Below, one piece after another: positions 37,375 through 49,106 of a DNA stretch of 64,000 nucleotides. The DNA comes from Anabas testudineus (Eukaryota; Chordata; Actinopteri; Anabantiformes; Anabantidae). The translations under genes and the position numbers were made by a program. The stretch is taken from positions 15,522,637 to 15,586,636 of the forward strand of contig NC_046619.1 in assembly GCF_900324465.2 (NCBI RefSeq). Direction: 5' to 3'. Each line of letters starts with the position of its first letter. Positions within the stretch are counted from its first letter, which is position 1. The notes under the pieces are model-generated. The model was not told where the DNA came from and searched no databases. It saw only the letters and a list, made by a program, of their open reading frames with translations.

Positions 37375-38923
37375 CTAGTTGGTCACGCAGTATTTCCAGA
37401 AACAAGCTGACGGGACATCAGAGACAGAAGAAAACAAACAATCTCAACAATATTCTGCAAAACAAACACTTTTTACATGCTTCCATAAACAGTATTATTC
37501 ACATTTAATGTTACATGCATCTGTTTATTCAGACTTTAATCCCACTACTTGGATTTAGGGTTTATTTTTAAGTTCTCTAATGATGATGAGGAGTTATACA
37601 TATCTACAAAGGAAATGTGTATTTTGAGCTTCATACATAAAAATTTACTTTACCTGATTATATGAAGTTTGTAATTAGATGTTAAATATTTAATGTTTTA
37701 TGAAAAATGACTATAGCTTTTAATCTGCACTTTAAATTTGTTTTACTTTTACTTTGGTGGTAGTGTACACAGTAAAGTATCAGTTTCAGTGTACTTCAGC
37801 TAGATATTCTCTTTCAATATGTCCAACATGTCCCACTTTAAACAGCACAGGCCTTAATAAAATTAGTCCATTGCTTTATAATAACCTCCGATTAGATATG
37901 TCAGGCATTGTTACGTGATCGCTAAGGCCTGAGCATATAAATAAAAGGCATGTAAAGGACAGGCGTGGTATTTGTACGATAAAAATCACAATCACAAAGA
38001 GTCAGTCACCTCTTTTGTTTGTTTTTGGCAAGTTCTGCTCTGATCTGAGAAAACCCTGAGAGCGAAGCTTGTCGGCCGCTGCCAGCTTCAAAACAGCTTC
38101 TTTGAGGTCCTCAACCTAAAAACCGGAAAATCAGAAACAAAAGCTGTTATATACCTTCATTTTGGTCTTATAGATATAGACAGAAATAACATTTTTAATA
38201 AAAAAAAATGCAATGTTACACGTGGTGGAATACAACACACAAAGACAGTGTACGTACCATGTTTGCAAACTTATCCTGCTGTGCTACATCTTTATCTCCT
38301 GAAGAAAATACATTTATAAAAGTTGAAAACATTATAATAACCATTATATCTGACATTTTCCTATGCACTACAAATATCGGCATGCTCATGTAGTCGTACC
38401 TTTATTCCAGGAGTCTCTGCCTCCATTGTGCTGCATCAGGAGAGGATACAGATTATTCACCTCCCTTCGCTCCCCCTCTGCAGGGTCCAGTCCACCCTCC
38501 ACCTCTGACACTAATTTCTGAATCAAATCTGTTGAGATAAAACAACTTCCTCTCGTCATCCTGTCATTGTGATATTAATATCCCTGCAGTGGATTAAGTG
38601 GAATACCTCACAAGATGTATTTTTGGATTTTGAAGGGTAAATGAGAGTTATGAAGACAAGACAATGACCTTAAACTATATGAACAGATCTTGGCTGAGTT
38701 GTGTTTCACTGCTAAAATGTATTTTCTAATGCCTCGGCAAAACGGAAGTCCCATCCCTTTAAAAGTTTAAATTGAATAGAAATGGTAAGAAATAAGAAAA
38801 ACATTCAGAAAGAGTCTTACCTGACTGTGGCTCAAGACTGGAATCAGGATACAGAGGCAGAGCATGTGTCCACCTCGCGGAACAAATCACGGCTAGGAGG
38901 TAAAACAGAGCTACAGAAAGCAT
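37375..38923 (-). CDS. uts2d: Urotensin II-related peptide 1 precursor (URP1)
   Basis: Five coding exons, 38821-38923, 38400-38528, 38258-38298, 38010-38115 and 37375-37406, all in phase, encode a 136-residue precursor. It opens with a signal peptide (MLSVALFYLLAVICSARWTH), has an acidic propeptide, and ends with a dibasic Lys-Arg site followed by ACFWKYCVTN. CFWKYC is the invariant disulfide ring of the urotensin II family, and ACFWKYCVTN is the mature URP1 reported for teleosts. The last intron splits the codon for the first Ala, so nearly all of the active peptide comes from a 32-nt terminal exon. URP1 acts through urotensin II receptors; in zebrafish it is made by cerebrospinal-fluid-contacting neurons and contributes to straight body axis. 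The start is the first ATG after a TATA box. Confidence 0.95.
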
Positions 38924-38982
38924 GGTGCCTCTTTTTAAGATGACCAGATCTAGACTATACCTCTCCCGACTGAGAACTTCAC

Positions 38983-38989
38983 TTATATA
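38983..38989 (-). promoter_or_regulatory. uts2d: TATA box of URP1
   Basis: The minus strand reads GGATATATAAGTG about 60 nt before the start codon, giving a leader of roughly 30-35 nt. Typical for a cell-type-specific neuropeptide gene. Confidence 0.7.
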
Positions 38990-39611
38990 TCCTCAGCGGC
39001 CATCCATCACAATCTGATCAATACATTATCATCACACCCAGTCTCCTGCGTAATGGTTTTGACGCGATGGATCAGGCGTCATAGACACAATTTAGGGGCC
39101 CCTGTCAATTCAGCCGGAGCCTATCTGTGCTTGTACAGAGAGGCCTAACAAATGTTTACTCTGCCACAGTAATCAGTGTCTGTCCCACAGAGGTCCGATG
39201 GTTTATGTCTGAGCCCATTTCGGTTCAATCGTATCATTGCTCATGTCTGAGATCAGACACGCGGAGCTGCTGGAAGTATGTCACTGCAGGTTTCTACTTC
39301 ATTTTGTGGTGATAACTTTTCTGAGGTAATTAATAATGAGTGAATGTGCTAAAATGTACTGTTTAAAATACAGGTCAGAAAAAAGAGAAAAGAAGAAACT
39401 TGGATTAAAAATACTCTTAAAACAATCTAGATAAAACAGGCTAAGAGTGAAAGTGTGTATATTGCTCATATTTGGTGGTAAAACTAAGTTGATATTGGAT
39501 AAATAAAATTTTCTTAATCCTGCCGCTTCCTGAAAACATCAGCTTTACAACAGCTGCTGAAACATCTTACATCAACCTCAAAACTATGTCGCCAAAGTCA
39601 ATTTAGATTTA

Positions 39612-39735
39612 AATTAGATTAGATTCAACTTTATTGTTATTGTGTAAAGGACAGTGAAGTGCAGTAAGCATTCATCCAAAAATGCAAAAGGATAATTTTA
39701 TTAACAGTACAATGGCATGAGTGGTGCCATAAATC
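39612..39735. repeat. Dispersed teleost repeat fragment
   Basis: The order 'attcaactttattg..attgtg..acagtgaagtgcagt..gcat' matches a common fish interspersed repeat tail, probably from a retroposon. Family not assigned. Confidence 0.5.
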
Positions 39736-40698
39736 TTACTGTAACTGCAGGGGATGATGAAAAATATGCATATATACACCAATGAAATCTGTAACAGATG
39801 ATTCATCTGAAAGTTGTTGAGCTGCTTCATGTGGAGCTCGAAACAGCACACTTGTAATATATTGTAATTAATGAGGTATTTTTACAGAACAAGCATGAAA
39901 TTGATTCCCTCAAATGTGAAAATATCAACAATTAATTCAATACTTAGAAACCAAGATGGTTTTGGTAGAGAAGGTTTGTAGAAAGATAAAGGATCAAACC
40001 ACACCAGAAGCTCCGTAATGAGGCTTTGCAGGGTTTTTTATCAAACTGAAAGGCCACTAATGCTCTTCAGATGAGTGTACGTCGGGCGATTTATAAGGCT
40101 GTCTCTGACACTGCTGGTGAAAACAACATTTGATGCATCTGACCGCTGAGGACTCAATGAGAAGAGGACAAACAAGACAGAGTATAGTTTTGTTGTCAAA
40201 CAGTGACATTAACATTGACAAATTAGTCATGTGGAAAAGGACAATAAAACAAACAATAATTCATAATCACTGTGATTTATGTTTGAGTGTTCATCGTGGT
40301 CATGTACATTATCACAAAGAGTTGAAAAATGAGCCCAAACAGTGCATAGTAACCAGTAATAGACATCAATTGACAATAAAAACATAAATTACATAACCAA
40401 AAAGAGATAAGAAAATTGTGTCAAAAAAGACTTGAAATGGCCATAAGAAATGATAAATGACCACTGGGAGATTTAAAATGACACAGAATGTCAAAACAGT
40501 TGACAAAACTATCGTAAAGAGCACATGATTACCAGAAATAGACACAAAATGATGACAAATACATGAAAAGTGACCATGAGGAGATTAAAAATGGTCACAA
40601 GGGGACACAAAACAACTTAAAGTGATGAAGAATTAACAACAACAAAAAAAACACAACATGACCACAATCAGTTGAAAAATGACCACAGACCAAAAAAA

Positions 40699-40809
40699 TG
40701 AAAAATGAGACAAAATGAGACAAAACATGAGACAAAATGAGACAAAATGAGACAAAATGAGACAAAACATGAGACAAAATGAGACAAAACATGAGACAAA
40801 ACATGAGAG
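40699..40809. repeat. Short-period tandem array of GACAAAATGA / GACAAAACATGA units
   Basis: About ten units of 10 bp (GACAAAATGA) and 12 bp (GACAAAACATGA) in irregular alternation. It is purine-rich on the plus strand and lies about 100 bp before the C1GALT1C1 leader. The flank 40260-40690 is a more decayed version of similar words. Confidence 0.85.
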
Positions 40810-40859
40810 GTGGGAAACTCAGACGACCTGTAGGAGGTAGGAGAGGCCAGAAGATGGCA

Positions 40860-41072
40860 GTAGTGCAGCAGACAGTGTGGCAGCTGCTTTGGAGAAGACG
40901 AAGAAGAAGAAGAAGAAGAAGAAGGAGCGATGGCTCACGCACATCGCAGCCCCCTAGCTGTTAATTAACTTTGTGCTGTCTGACGCTGCTAATCCTACCA
41001 AACAGGAAAAGTGTGATCAAGACACGAGCAGACAGGAGCACCAACCTGGCACGGCAGAGTTCACCTCTCCAG
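40860..41072 (+). promoter_or_regulatory. c1galt1c1: C1GALT1C1 promoter / non-coding first exon
   Basis: A GC-richer stretch with a (GAA)n run at 40900-40924 ends in a consensus donor (CTCCAG|GTACAG at 41072/41073). The only good downstream acceptor before the coding exon is at 42783, just before the start codon. The transcription start was not located. Confidence 0.5.
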
Positions 41073-42797
41073 GTACAGTAAATGCTCGGTATTTGTTTGA
41101 TTTATGTCGCTACCCAAACCCCGAAGTTACCTTAACGTTAGCCGTTAAGCTAGAAGGCTAACAGTTAGCAACAGTTGTAGCGATATTGTCTAAAGATCCG
41201 TCGTTTTTAACATGTCGCCGGATATAAACGTCAGCTTAGCGTTTCAAAACTAGCTGCTATTTGAAATGTAGATGTTAAAAGTGGTGTTAGCTCCAAAGTT
41301 CTGGGAGTTAATGATTGATGTCAACCCCCAGTTAACTTTTAATGCATTAGTCGAACCCGGTTCAGTCCTCAGCAGGGCTCCGGTGCCTCCCTCGGTTATC
41401 GGGCTAAGCAGGGAGAACTGGTTGTTAGCAGCCAAGACAGGCGACACATCACCTGAACCTGTCCGGGTAACATTCAGGTATTTAACAATCTGACCTCAGT
41501 CTCTTTTAAGAATGTCCTACTGTAGCTAATTACCGGTGTTTTTGATCGTAGATTCGTGATCATTACCATTAATGTAGTTACTGCATTTATTTGTGGCTAT
41601 GTCTGTATATGCATGTATGTTCTAATGTTTTAACCATCTCATTTATTTGAAAGACTCCAACATCCACTGTGACCTCAATAATAAAAATATAGAAGAATTG
41701 AAACCAAAACAGAGAAACTGCTTTTGGAAATAGACCTGGTGTCTAGGTTACATTAGTTTGTACAGGTGGTGTTCTTTATAAAGTGGCCAGTGAGTGAATA
41801 TGTAGACAATGAAGGGTGTGGACTGGAGGTTCACCTTCATTCATACTAGAGGATACATAGTGAATCATTTGTCTACATATAACGCTTTGAAGCCTCTAGT
41901 TACAGTGCTTCTGATGAGCTACATAATATAACTTTACTCAAACTGAGGACTGTGAATGTTCCCTGATCACTTACACTGAAGGTGCATTAGGAAGCAATGT
42001 TATAAGAGGAGGGAAGCTTGATTGTTACAGCAACACAATGACAAGCAAGGAGACAAACAGTAAAACAATAAGGCAACAAAGGACTCGGATCTTTTGCTTA
42101 GTTTGAGTAAAAGCAGTCATTCTTAAATGTAGAAATGCAATTGAAGTAGCGGTTGCAATAATAAATCAATGAATAAATCCACAGGTCTACAATCAATCTT
42201 TATCTTTAGATATTGTGGCAAAATCCTTGCATTGTTAGCGTCATACATGTGTGGCAGTAATGTGAAGTGTTTGTTTCTATTTTTAAATCACTAGGAGCAG
42301 GTGCAAATGAAAAAGAAACCACAAATAACAAATGCCAGGTGTGTCAGTTGATCAAGTACCTCAGGCTGCTGTAGCAGCTTCACGTTTCTGCATTAGTTTG
42401 CATTATTTTAAGCTGTGCTGTGTATTTATTTCATTTTCAGTTCAGGAAAATTGTCACTTTTTTTTAACTGCTACCAGCTAGCACCTTTAGACACTAAAAT
42501 AGACAGAAAGATGGACAAGGACATTAACATGGATGGAATACAGTGATGTAGATTCAAACATTGCATCAAAAAGTAGAATTATAATCATTTCCAGTAAAAG
42601 TTTATCAGCCCTTTACTTCACTTTGGAGGGATTTTAACCAATTCTTCCTCACAAAACAGCTTCAACTGAGAGATGCTGGTTGACTTTCTTGCAATTAGAT
42701 TAATCCACAAACTATTTCAGCTGAAAACAGTAAAACTGCTTTTCTGAGCAGCTCTAATATTGCATTCTCTCTCTTTTTTCCAGCGTCTGCTGCCAAA

Positions 42798-43751
42798 ATG
42801 TTATCTGAAGGCGGCTCTTTTATGAAGGGGATGTTCGTGGGAAGCCTCTTCTGCCTGGTTCTGTCATTTCTGGGAAGTTTTAGCCCAGGCATCGAGTCCC
42901 ATACAGAGGACCACCATCATCATCACGTCAAGGCCGCCAGTAAAGACGAGCTGAAACAACTTACTGACAATCAAGTGCAGGAGTGGAGCAAACAAGTCCA
43001 GGTGTATTGCGTCATAATGGTCCAGCCCAAGATCCTTGTTTACTGGGCAACAGCTATGGACACATGGAGCAAACACTGTGATAAGGCTGAGTTTTACACC
43101 TCAGAGACCTCTAAAGCACTTGAGGCAGTAGACCTGAATGAAAAAGATGACTGGGCAAGGTTACGTAAAGCTCTAAAGCATGCTTATGAGAACGCTGGTG
43201 ACCTGCGCTGGTTCTTTGTGGCACAACCCACCACATTTGCCATTGTGGAGAATCTCAAATACCTGGTGCTCGCAAAGAATCCTGATGAGCCCTTCTACCT
43301 GGGGAGCGCTGTGAAGTCTGGGGAGCTTGACTATGTGTCATTTGATAGTGGCATTGTGCTGAGTTACGAAGCTCTGAAAAGGCTGGTTGAGGTGTTTGAG
43401 GACAAAGACAAATGTCCAGAGAGAGGACATTCCCTCTGGAAGATGAGCGAGGACAAGCAGCTCGCCGTGTGTCTCAAATACAAAGGTGTGTTTGCAGAGA
43501 ACGGGGAAGATACTCACGGAAAGAGCGTGTTCAACAGCAAGAGTGTGGACAGCCTGATAACAGACAGCATGAGAGACAACCCAAATAATGTGGTGGAGGG
43601 CTGCTGCTCAGACATGGCGGTTACATTCAGTGGGATGTCGCCCAATCAGATGCAGGTCATGATGTTTGGAGTTTACAGACTTCGTCCTTACGGGCATGAT
43701 TTTCACGACTCTTTAGTATTTTACCCTCCTGAAGGTTCAGACAATGACTAG
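42798..43751 (+). CDS. c1galt1c1: C1GALT1-specific chaperone 1 (COSMC)
   Basis: Endoplasmic-reticulum chaperone that lets core 1 beta-1,3-galactosyltransferase (T-synthase) fold; without it cells expose Tn antigen. One uninterrupted coding exon of 317 residues (human 318), preceded by an acceptor (TTTTTTCCAG) 14 nt before the ATG. Type II topology: short cytoplasmic start MLSEGGSFMKG, then a membrane anchor (MFVGSLFCLVLSFLGSF, about 12-28) and a lumenal glycosyltransferase-31-like domain with YWATAMDTWSKHCD, RWFFVAQPTTFAIVENL and YLGSAVKSGELDYVSFDSG. As in the family, the DXD catalytic motif of the active transferase is not evident. A His-rich stalk (EDHHHHHVK) follows the anchor. It is tail-to-tail with MCTS1, and the C1GALT1C1-MCTS1-CUL4B-LAMP2 order supports orthology. 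Confidence 0.97.
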   Translation: MLSEGGSFMKGMFVGSLFCLVLSFLGSFSPGIESHTEDHHHHHVKAASKDELKQLTDNQVQEWSKQVQVYCVIMVQPKILVYWATAMDTWSKHCDKAEFYTSETSKALEAVDLNEKDDWARLRKALKHAYENAGDLRWFFVAQPTTFAIVENLKYLVLAKNPDEPFYLGSAVKSGELDYVSFDSGIVLSYEALKRLVEVFEDKDKCPERGHSLWKMSEDKQLAVCLKYKGVFAENGEDTHGKSVFNSKSVDSLITDSMRDNPNNVVEGCCSDMAVTFSGMSPNQMQVMMFGVYRLRPYGHDFHDSLVFYPPEGSDND

Positions 43752-44340
43752 AGAGTCATTCCTTTAAGCCGGACATGGTATTTACATTTTCTTGCTTCTG
43801 TGATGGCAAACTTAACTTTGGGAAAAATGGTCTAATCCAGTTTTTAAAAATTGATCCTAGGTGGCAACAAAACATTTATGTATATTTGTACTTTTTGCAC
43901 TTGGCACAATCAGCACCCCATTCCTTTATGGTGTAGGTAGAATGCATGGGTGTGCCGTCCTTTGAATGAAGATAGAGCTGGGTAGTATATCTAACTTGTG
44001 ATCTGTTAATTCATTTTGGTTATTGTAATACTGTTATGTATTGTGTATTCATAAAGATGATCATAAAGCTGCATTAGCTAAGTAATTCTGACATTATTTA
44101 TTTTACATGCTTGGCTCTCTTTTTGTTTTATCAGTGACATTCTTGTTTCATCTACATTGCCAAACTTAATTGTACTGAAGCGTTAATAATATGACTCAAC
44201 ATATCGTGGCACAGCCCAGCTACAAGTGAAGTGCATACGCTGTGTTACTCAATATATGAAGAGCTGCTCTTTACAGCTTCATGGAAAATAGTATACCTCT
44301 GTGTGGACCCAATCTATGGGTAGAGTATATTTCATCACAC

Positions 44341-44346
44341 AATAAA
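44341..44346 (+). terminator. c1galt1c1: Candidate poly(A) signal of C1GALT1C1
   Basis: AATAAA about 590 nt after the stop codon. Other weaker hexamers occur earlier, so use is uncertain. Confidence 0.4.
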
Positions 44347-44349
44347 AAA

Positions 44350-45385
44350 TACAAATATTGCTGGAAATTCCCTAAAATATTAAACAGCCCACAGGCGTTA
44401 GTCATGATAATTTTAAGTGACTGTTGGAAAATAAACATTAGTCAAAGTAAATACTGAAGTTGATTTACTATTAAAGTGGGAATGAACACACACTCGGACA
44501 CACTCGGTGTGAAGTCATAGTTCAGGTGTTAAATATTGCTTCAGAGGTTGTAAAAACCAATTGTGCGAAAACATTTGTACACTTTAAAACACTGAATGTA
44601 TTCATCTGTATTATTACCCACTTAGTTTATCCAGCAGTTATTAATACTTTCTACTTGTTTCACTACATTTCTTACACTAGTTACTTTTTTTGAGATTTTA
44701 AATACAGATGTGATGCAGTGCTTTGCAATTCAACTGACCAACAGTGTATGAAACATCTAAACTGGCTACACATTTACAGATGGCAGTATCAACATTATAC
44801 AATAATCAGAGGTGGCAGAAGTACCTCTTCAAATTGTTGACTCAAGCTCAAGTACTAACTTGATGTTCAAACATTTATTGCTCCACTTCGATTTCTTTGG
44901 ACATCAACTCGACACAATTCCTGATGAAAGCTGTGTTGATAAGGTAAATATTTAAGTTTAGTCCACATGTCTAAGTTTGTTTCTGAGAATTTAATTTGAA
45001 AATCATTAATATTTCCTCAATTCAAAAATTTACCCTTTAGTTAATATCAATGATAAAATCTAATGTTGGGGGCAAGACGCCATTAAAAGTTGTAGTCACT
45101 AAAAATGGGAACAGGACAGTTGGAAACCCATGACAATCTTTCATTACATAAATACGCTCACATCCTGTACGGTCCAGGAAACAGGTCACATCATTACTCT
45201 ACCTATTACGCAGATTAGGTTTGACAAACATAATGGGTGCTGTTAAATAAAAACCTGATCAACAAGATTAGCCTTGTGTAACTGTCATATTGTAATTTCA
45301 CCTTTGTGAAATCACAGGCAACATAACAGCTTTAACTTGGCTTCAATATAAAATACCAACAGAGATTCAGATTTTAAAGCAATCT
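44350..45385. other. Spacer between C1GALT1C1 and MCTS1 3' ends
   Basis: No coding signal. At 44810-44900 a phrase GTGGCAGAAGTACCTCTTCA with GCTCAAGTACTAACTT resembles the degenerate teleost AAGTACTTT repeat. Confidence 0.5.
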
Positions 45386-45389
45386 TTCC

Positions 45390-45395
45390 TTTATT
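45390..45395 (-). terminator. mcts1: Poly(A) signal of MCTS1
   Basis: AATAAA on the minus strand about 160 nt past the MCTS1 stop codon. Confidence 0.55.
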
Positions 45396-45553
45396 AGTGC
45401 AGATTGGCGGTTTGATTCAAAGCCTCCAGCAAGTAACACAGCAAAGTCCGAAGGTGTAAACAGTTGACTGGCAGCTCATGCCTTGCTGTCAAGAGCTCCA
45501 CGCTTTCCAGGGGAAGGAGGGAGTGAAGGAGGGTGCTGCCGGTGTTGATTTAA

Positions 45554-48216
45554 TCATTTATACGTCTTCATGTGCCACAATCCATCGTTGAGATAGTGAA
45601 CATTCTCAATTCCAATTCCCTTGTTGACCTTTTCTCTGTTTGCATAAGACATACAAAGATAACGTTTGGTCATCACAAAACATTTTGTGAAATCATGGGG
45701 TGGTGTAAAATATAGAAAATGTCTTACATGTTTTCTGCAGACATTTTCATAACGCCAACGCAAAGTGCATGCTGTTTTCCCTCTGCCATTATGGCCTGCA
45801 TCCACTTGTTAAAGGCAAACTGGTAGGTAGGTTGAAACATAAAAGGAAAATGTACATGCTAACACTAGCTGAGAAAATGGGAGAAAAAAAACAAATTAAC
45901 ACAGGACAATTTGACAAATATAAGGACATTATATTTGGATAAGATAAAACATTTATTTGTCCAGCAATGGGGAAATTGCATTGTTGCAACAGCAAAGTAC
46001 AAGTATGCAGCAGAGTGCCAAAAGTAAATATGTAAGATAAATAAGAATTATTAAAAATACTAAGCGGAAATAAAACTATAAAGATACAAGAGCTATAAAT
46101 GTGTGCAATGTGCCTATGGGTATGTACAGTATATGGACATCTGTGGTTCACCTTAAAATACAGTACTGCACATGATTACAGTCGATGAAAGCCAAATGTA
46201 CAGTGTTCATTGTAGAGTCTGACTGCAGCTAGGAGGAAAGATTTGATGAATCTCTCCCTCATAAAGTGAGGGTGGATCAGTCTGTCACTGAAGCTGCTCT
46301 GCAGGGCAATATATTCTTTAAAACACAAAAATCAAACAGCTTCCATGTGTAGCACCATGTATAAAAGGATACAACTACTGTGTCCGCTTCAGCTGGGTAC
46401 AGTTTAGCGCCTGGCGATGTCAGTCCAGGGCACATAATGTTCGCTCCACTTAAGACAAATTTAATGGCCCCTTTGTCCACTTGCTGGTGTGGAAGAATGA
46501 AGGGATCTATGACATGGAAAAGGACAGTCTCATTAGTGTGAGGAAATTCAATTGCAACCATTAACCAGCTGGCATTAGGATTTCTTACATTTATGCAGCA
46601 GTCTGAGTGTTGGATAAAATGGTCCTTCTCTCTGTCTGAAGAAAAGCAGTTCTCCATTCACTGTCAAGATTTCAATGTGTTCATGGCTGGAGAAAGAACA
46701 ATAATAAAGACATTTACAAACCAAATAAAAGAAAATCCACTAAACTAAAAGATACTGCGCTGAATAGAAAATTAAATAACAAATCATACCATCTGACTAT
46801 TTTGACAGGGTCCTTTTTTGGCATTATTTGATTGAACCATGACTCAATGTCCGGAAACTGCTCCAACAGCTGATTTTTGATGCCTTTGATCACTGATGTT
46901 TTCAGCTGGATACAGTTCGACACATTTTCTTTCTCATCAAATCTGAAACAAAAGACAAGAAAATATGAGACTGAGTTATGTTAGCTCTGGTAAAGCCTAG
47001 AAGATGGTCATCATGTATGTATTAATTTATAAAATAAGAGTATGCAATATTTTGCAATACATATTGTGCAATACTGATTGCTTTTGTGGTGTTCATCTTA
47101 AAGATGTAAACAATTTTTTGCCAATTACATTACATAGACTAATCCTTTTGAAGCACAACCTTAAAAGGAAAACAACACAGCTATTTTTATTTGACAACAC
47201 GTATATAGATATATAAATATTTCTACTGTTGCTGTTTCAATCTCATAATACAATCTGATCCAGACATTTTCTGCTTCAAATGAGTTTAATTGTGTTAATA
47301 TTACAGTGGGACAAACACTGTACAAGTACTATACTGTACTTCCAATTATGGTGCTTACTTATATTTTACTACACTACTTGTCTAAGAGGACTAGTTACTT
47401 TTTGTTCTGTTAATTCTGTATACAAAGTGCATGTCCAGTGTCACTAATGATAATAATGATAATGAAAATGTAACTTGCTCAAAGTAAATTGTGAGAGCTG
47501 ATCAAGTGCAGGAATATTACTATTTTTGATCTTGTTTTAATAATAACCTGTGCACCTGTACACACCTCACACAATCTTGCCTCTATAAGAGAAAAGCAAA
47601 GCATCTTTCAGGACCTCAGGAATCCTATATTTTTTTACACTATGAAAGGAATCAATATTAGTACATTTATTCCATATACATCAAGTAAATTTATCCGATG
47701 TACTTGTAATTTTATTTAACTAGATTTGTGAATGCAGAACTTGTGTTTTATACTTTATTACTGACATTTGTAATGTCATTACACACTGATATAGGAAGTA
47801 GTTTTTAGTTTCTGTAGGCAAGAGAGATAACGTTTAAGCTGTGGAGCTCAAACTATTAAATTATTCTGTCCATAAATCAACATATTCTTAGCTAGTGCGC
47901 GATGTCTCTGTATGATCCCATTCATCCCAGACACAACTTGATATTTGGATTTGAATCAGTACTGTTAGGAAACGTTCATGAATAACCTAAAGATCAGCAG
48001 TAGCACATTTAAATACATTCAGTCTGACCTTGAACAATCATGACTCATTATTACAACACTCGAATTAGCGTAATTCATGTGTGGTTATATCTTTAGTTTA
48101 AGACAAACCTTCAACAAACTTAAAGAGGCGACTGCTAATCAGCTAGCCTTAGCCACCTAGCTGTTGTTAGCTAATGCTACAACATAGAAATAATCAGCAA
48201 CGTACTTTTTAAACAT
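45554..48216 (-). CDS. mcts1: MCTS1 re-initiation and release factor
   Basis: Partner of DENR; the complex recycles 40S subunits and promotes translation re-initiation after upstream reading frames. Six coding exons: 48206-48216, 46790-46942, 46589-46686, 46373-46506, 45728-45795 and 45554-45635, all in phase, giving 181 residues, the exact usual length. The first coding exon is only 11 nt (ATGTTTAAAAA), encoding MFK plus two bases. The N-terminal domain starts [16 protein letters not shown]; the C-terminal PUA domain begins near [19 protein letters not shown] and holds [13 protein letters not shown]. The end is [22 protein letters not shown] split across IE|KVNKG. Near identity to the human protein makes the call very secure. 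The gene is head-to-head with CUL4B, about 1.5 kb apart. Confidence 0.97.
45796..46372 (-). other. mcts1: U12-type GT-AG intron in MCTS1
   Basis: The donor is GTATCCTTTT, a perfect match to the U12 consensus GTATCCTTT. A branch-like GCCTTTAACA (plus 45807-45816) lies about 13 nt before the AG. Exons join in phase 0 to give ADTVV|AIMAEGK, matching human DTIVAIMAEGK. A dispersed repeat of about 370 bp fills most of the 577-nt intron. Confidence 0.82.
45935..46310. repeat. Dispersed teleost repeat inside the MCTS1 U12 intron
   Basis: Begins AAAACATTTATTTGTCCAGC, contains GTACAGTGTTCATTGTAGAG, and ends GTCTGTCACTGAAGCTGCTC. This order of phrases is a common fish interspersed repeat; the family is not assigned and the segment is non-coding. 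Confidence 0.6.
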
Positions 48217-49061
48217 CCTCGTTGGTCACCGCTACCGCGTTCCAAAAATACAGACAAAATCTTTGCCCACTTAGTAACGTCAGGTCAGGAAGAATAACAC
48301 AAGTAAACAAAAAAATGACAGTTCATCTATCCAGTTCTAGCTCTAGCTGTCCCACGCCTGTTCAGCAGTTGAGGGCCAGTTGTGTGACAGTTGCGTCATT
48401 TTACGACAGTTGCTTTCGTTACACGGCAGGTCAGGTCGACTGTCACCAGGGTAACTGCTGTAGCTACACACAGTTTAGCTTCATTGATGTGTAACTTACC
48501 AAATTATGTATTTGTTATTATTAAAATGAATTAATTTATATTATCAACTGCTTCAACACCAATAGTGTTTGAGCTGTGGGCTATTTTTTTATTTTGAACA
48601 CGATAGATCATTTTAATAATGGAGTATGTGTAGACCTACCTCTTTATTTAAACTAAATTTAAGAGCATGAATTTACTACAACTTTAGTAGAAGACACTGA
48701 ATTAGATTGGATTGGTAAATCTGCTTGTAGAAGAGTAGTCCACTTTTTAGGCAAGTACTTTCACTTGACTACTAAATTTATTTACTGCCACCTTTGGTCA
48801 GACCCAGTTCTGTGATCTAATTAGGAGTTGTCTGCTATGTTTCAGTCATTTACATTTTTTAACCTTATATAAAAATTAAGCTGGAGAATGTACATTTCCA
48901 TACCACTTGCTCTTTTGGGTCAACTTCCTGCTTGATGCTGATTTCATGATCCCAGGTGATGTTACGAAGAAAACTTTTAATATGGGCAGAATGAGTGAAA
49001 GAAATAAAATATAGGGAATGTTAAGGCATATAAGGTACCATAAATGTACAAAGGTTTAGAG

Positions 49062-49106
<45 letters not shown>

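Larger units (their letters stand above)
38990..40860. other. URP1 upstream region and intergenic repeats
   Basis: No gene is visible. It contains a dispersed repeat fragment at about 39612-39735 (TTCAACTTTATTGTTATTGTG, then AGTGAAGTGCAGTAAGCATTC), a degenerate TGACCAC/GACACAAAATG-rich stretch from about 40260, and the short-period array at 40699-40809. Confidence 0.55.

Noticed and set aside
40779-40964. 61-residue arginine-rich frame at the C1GALT1C1 leader
   Set aside because: It is a translation of the minisatellite and GAA repeat; no homology and simple composition.
45789-46151. 120-residue minus-strand open frame
   Set aside because: It lies over the dispersed repeat inside the MCTS1 intron and has no homology that I recognise.
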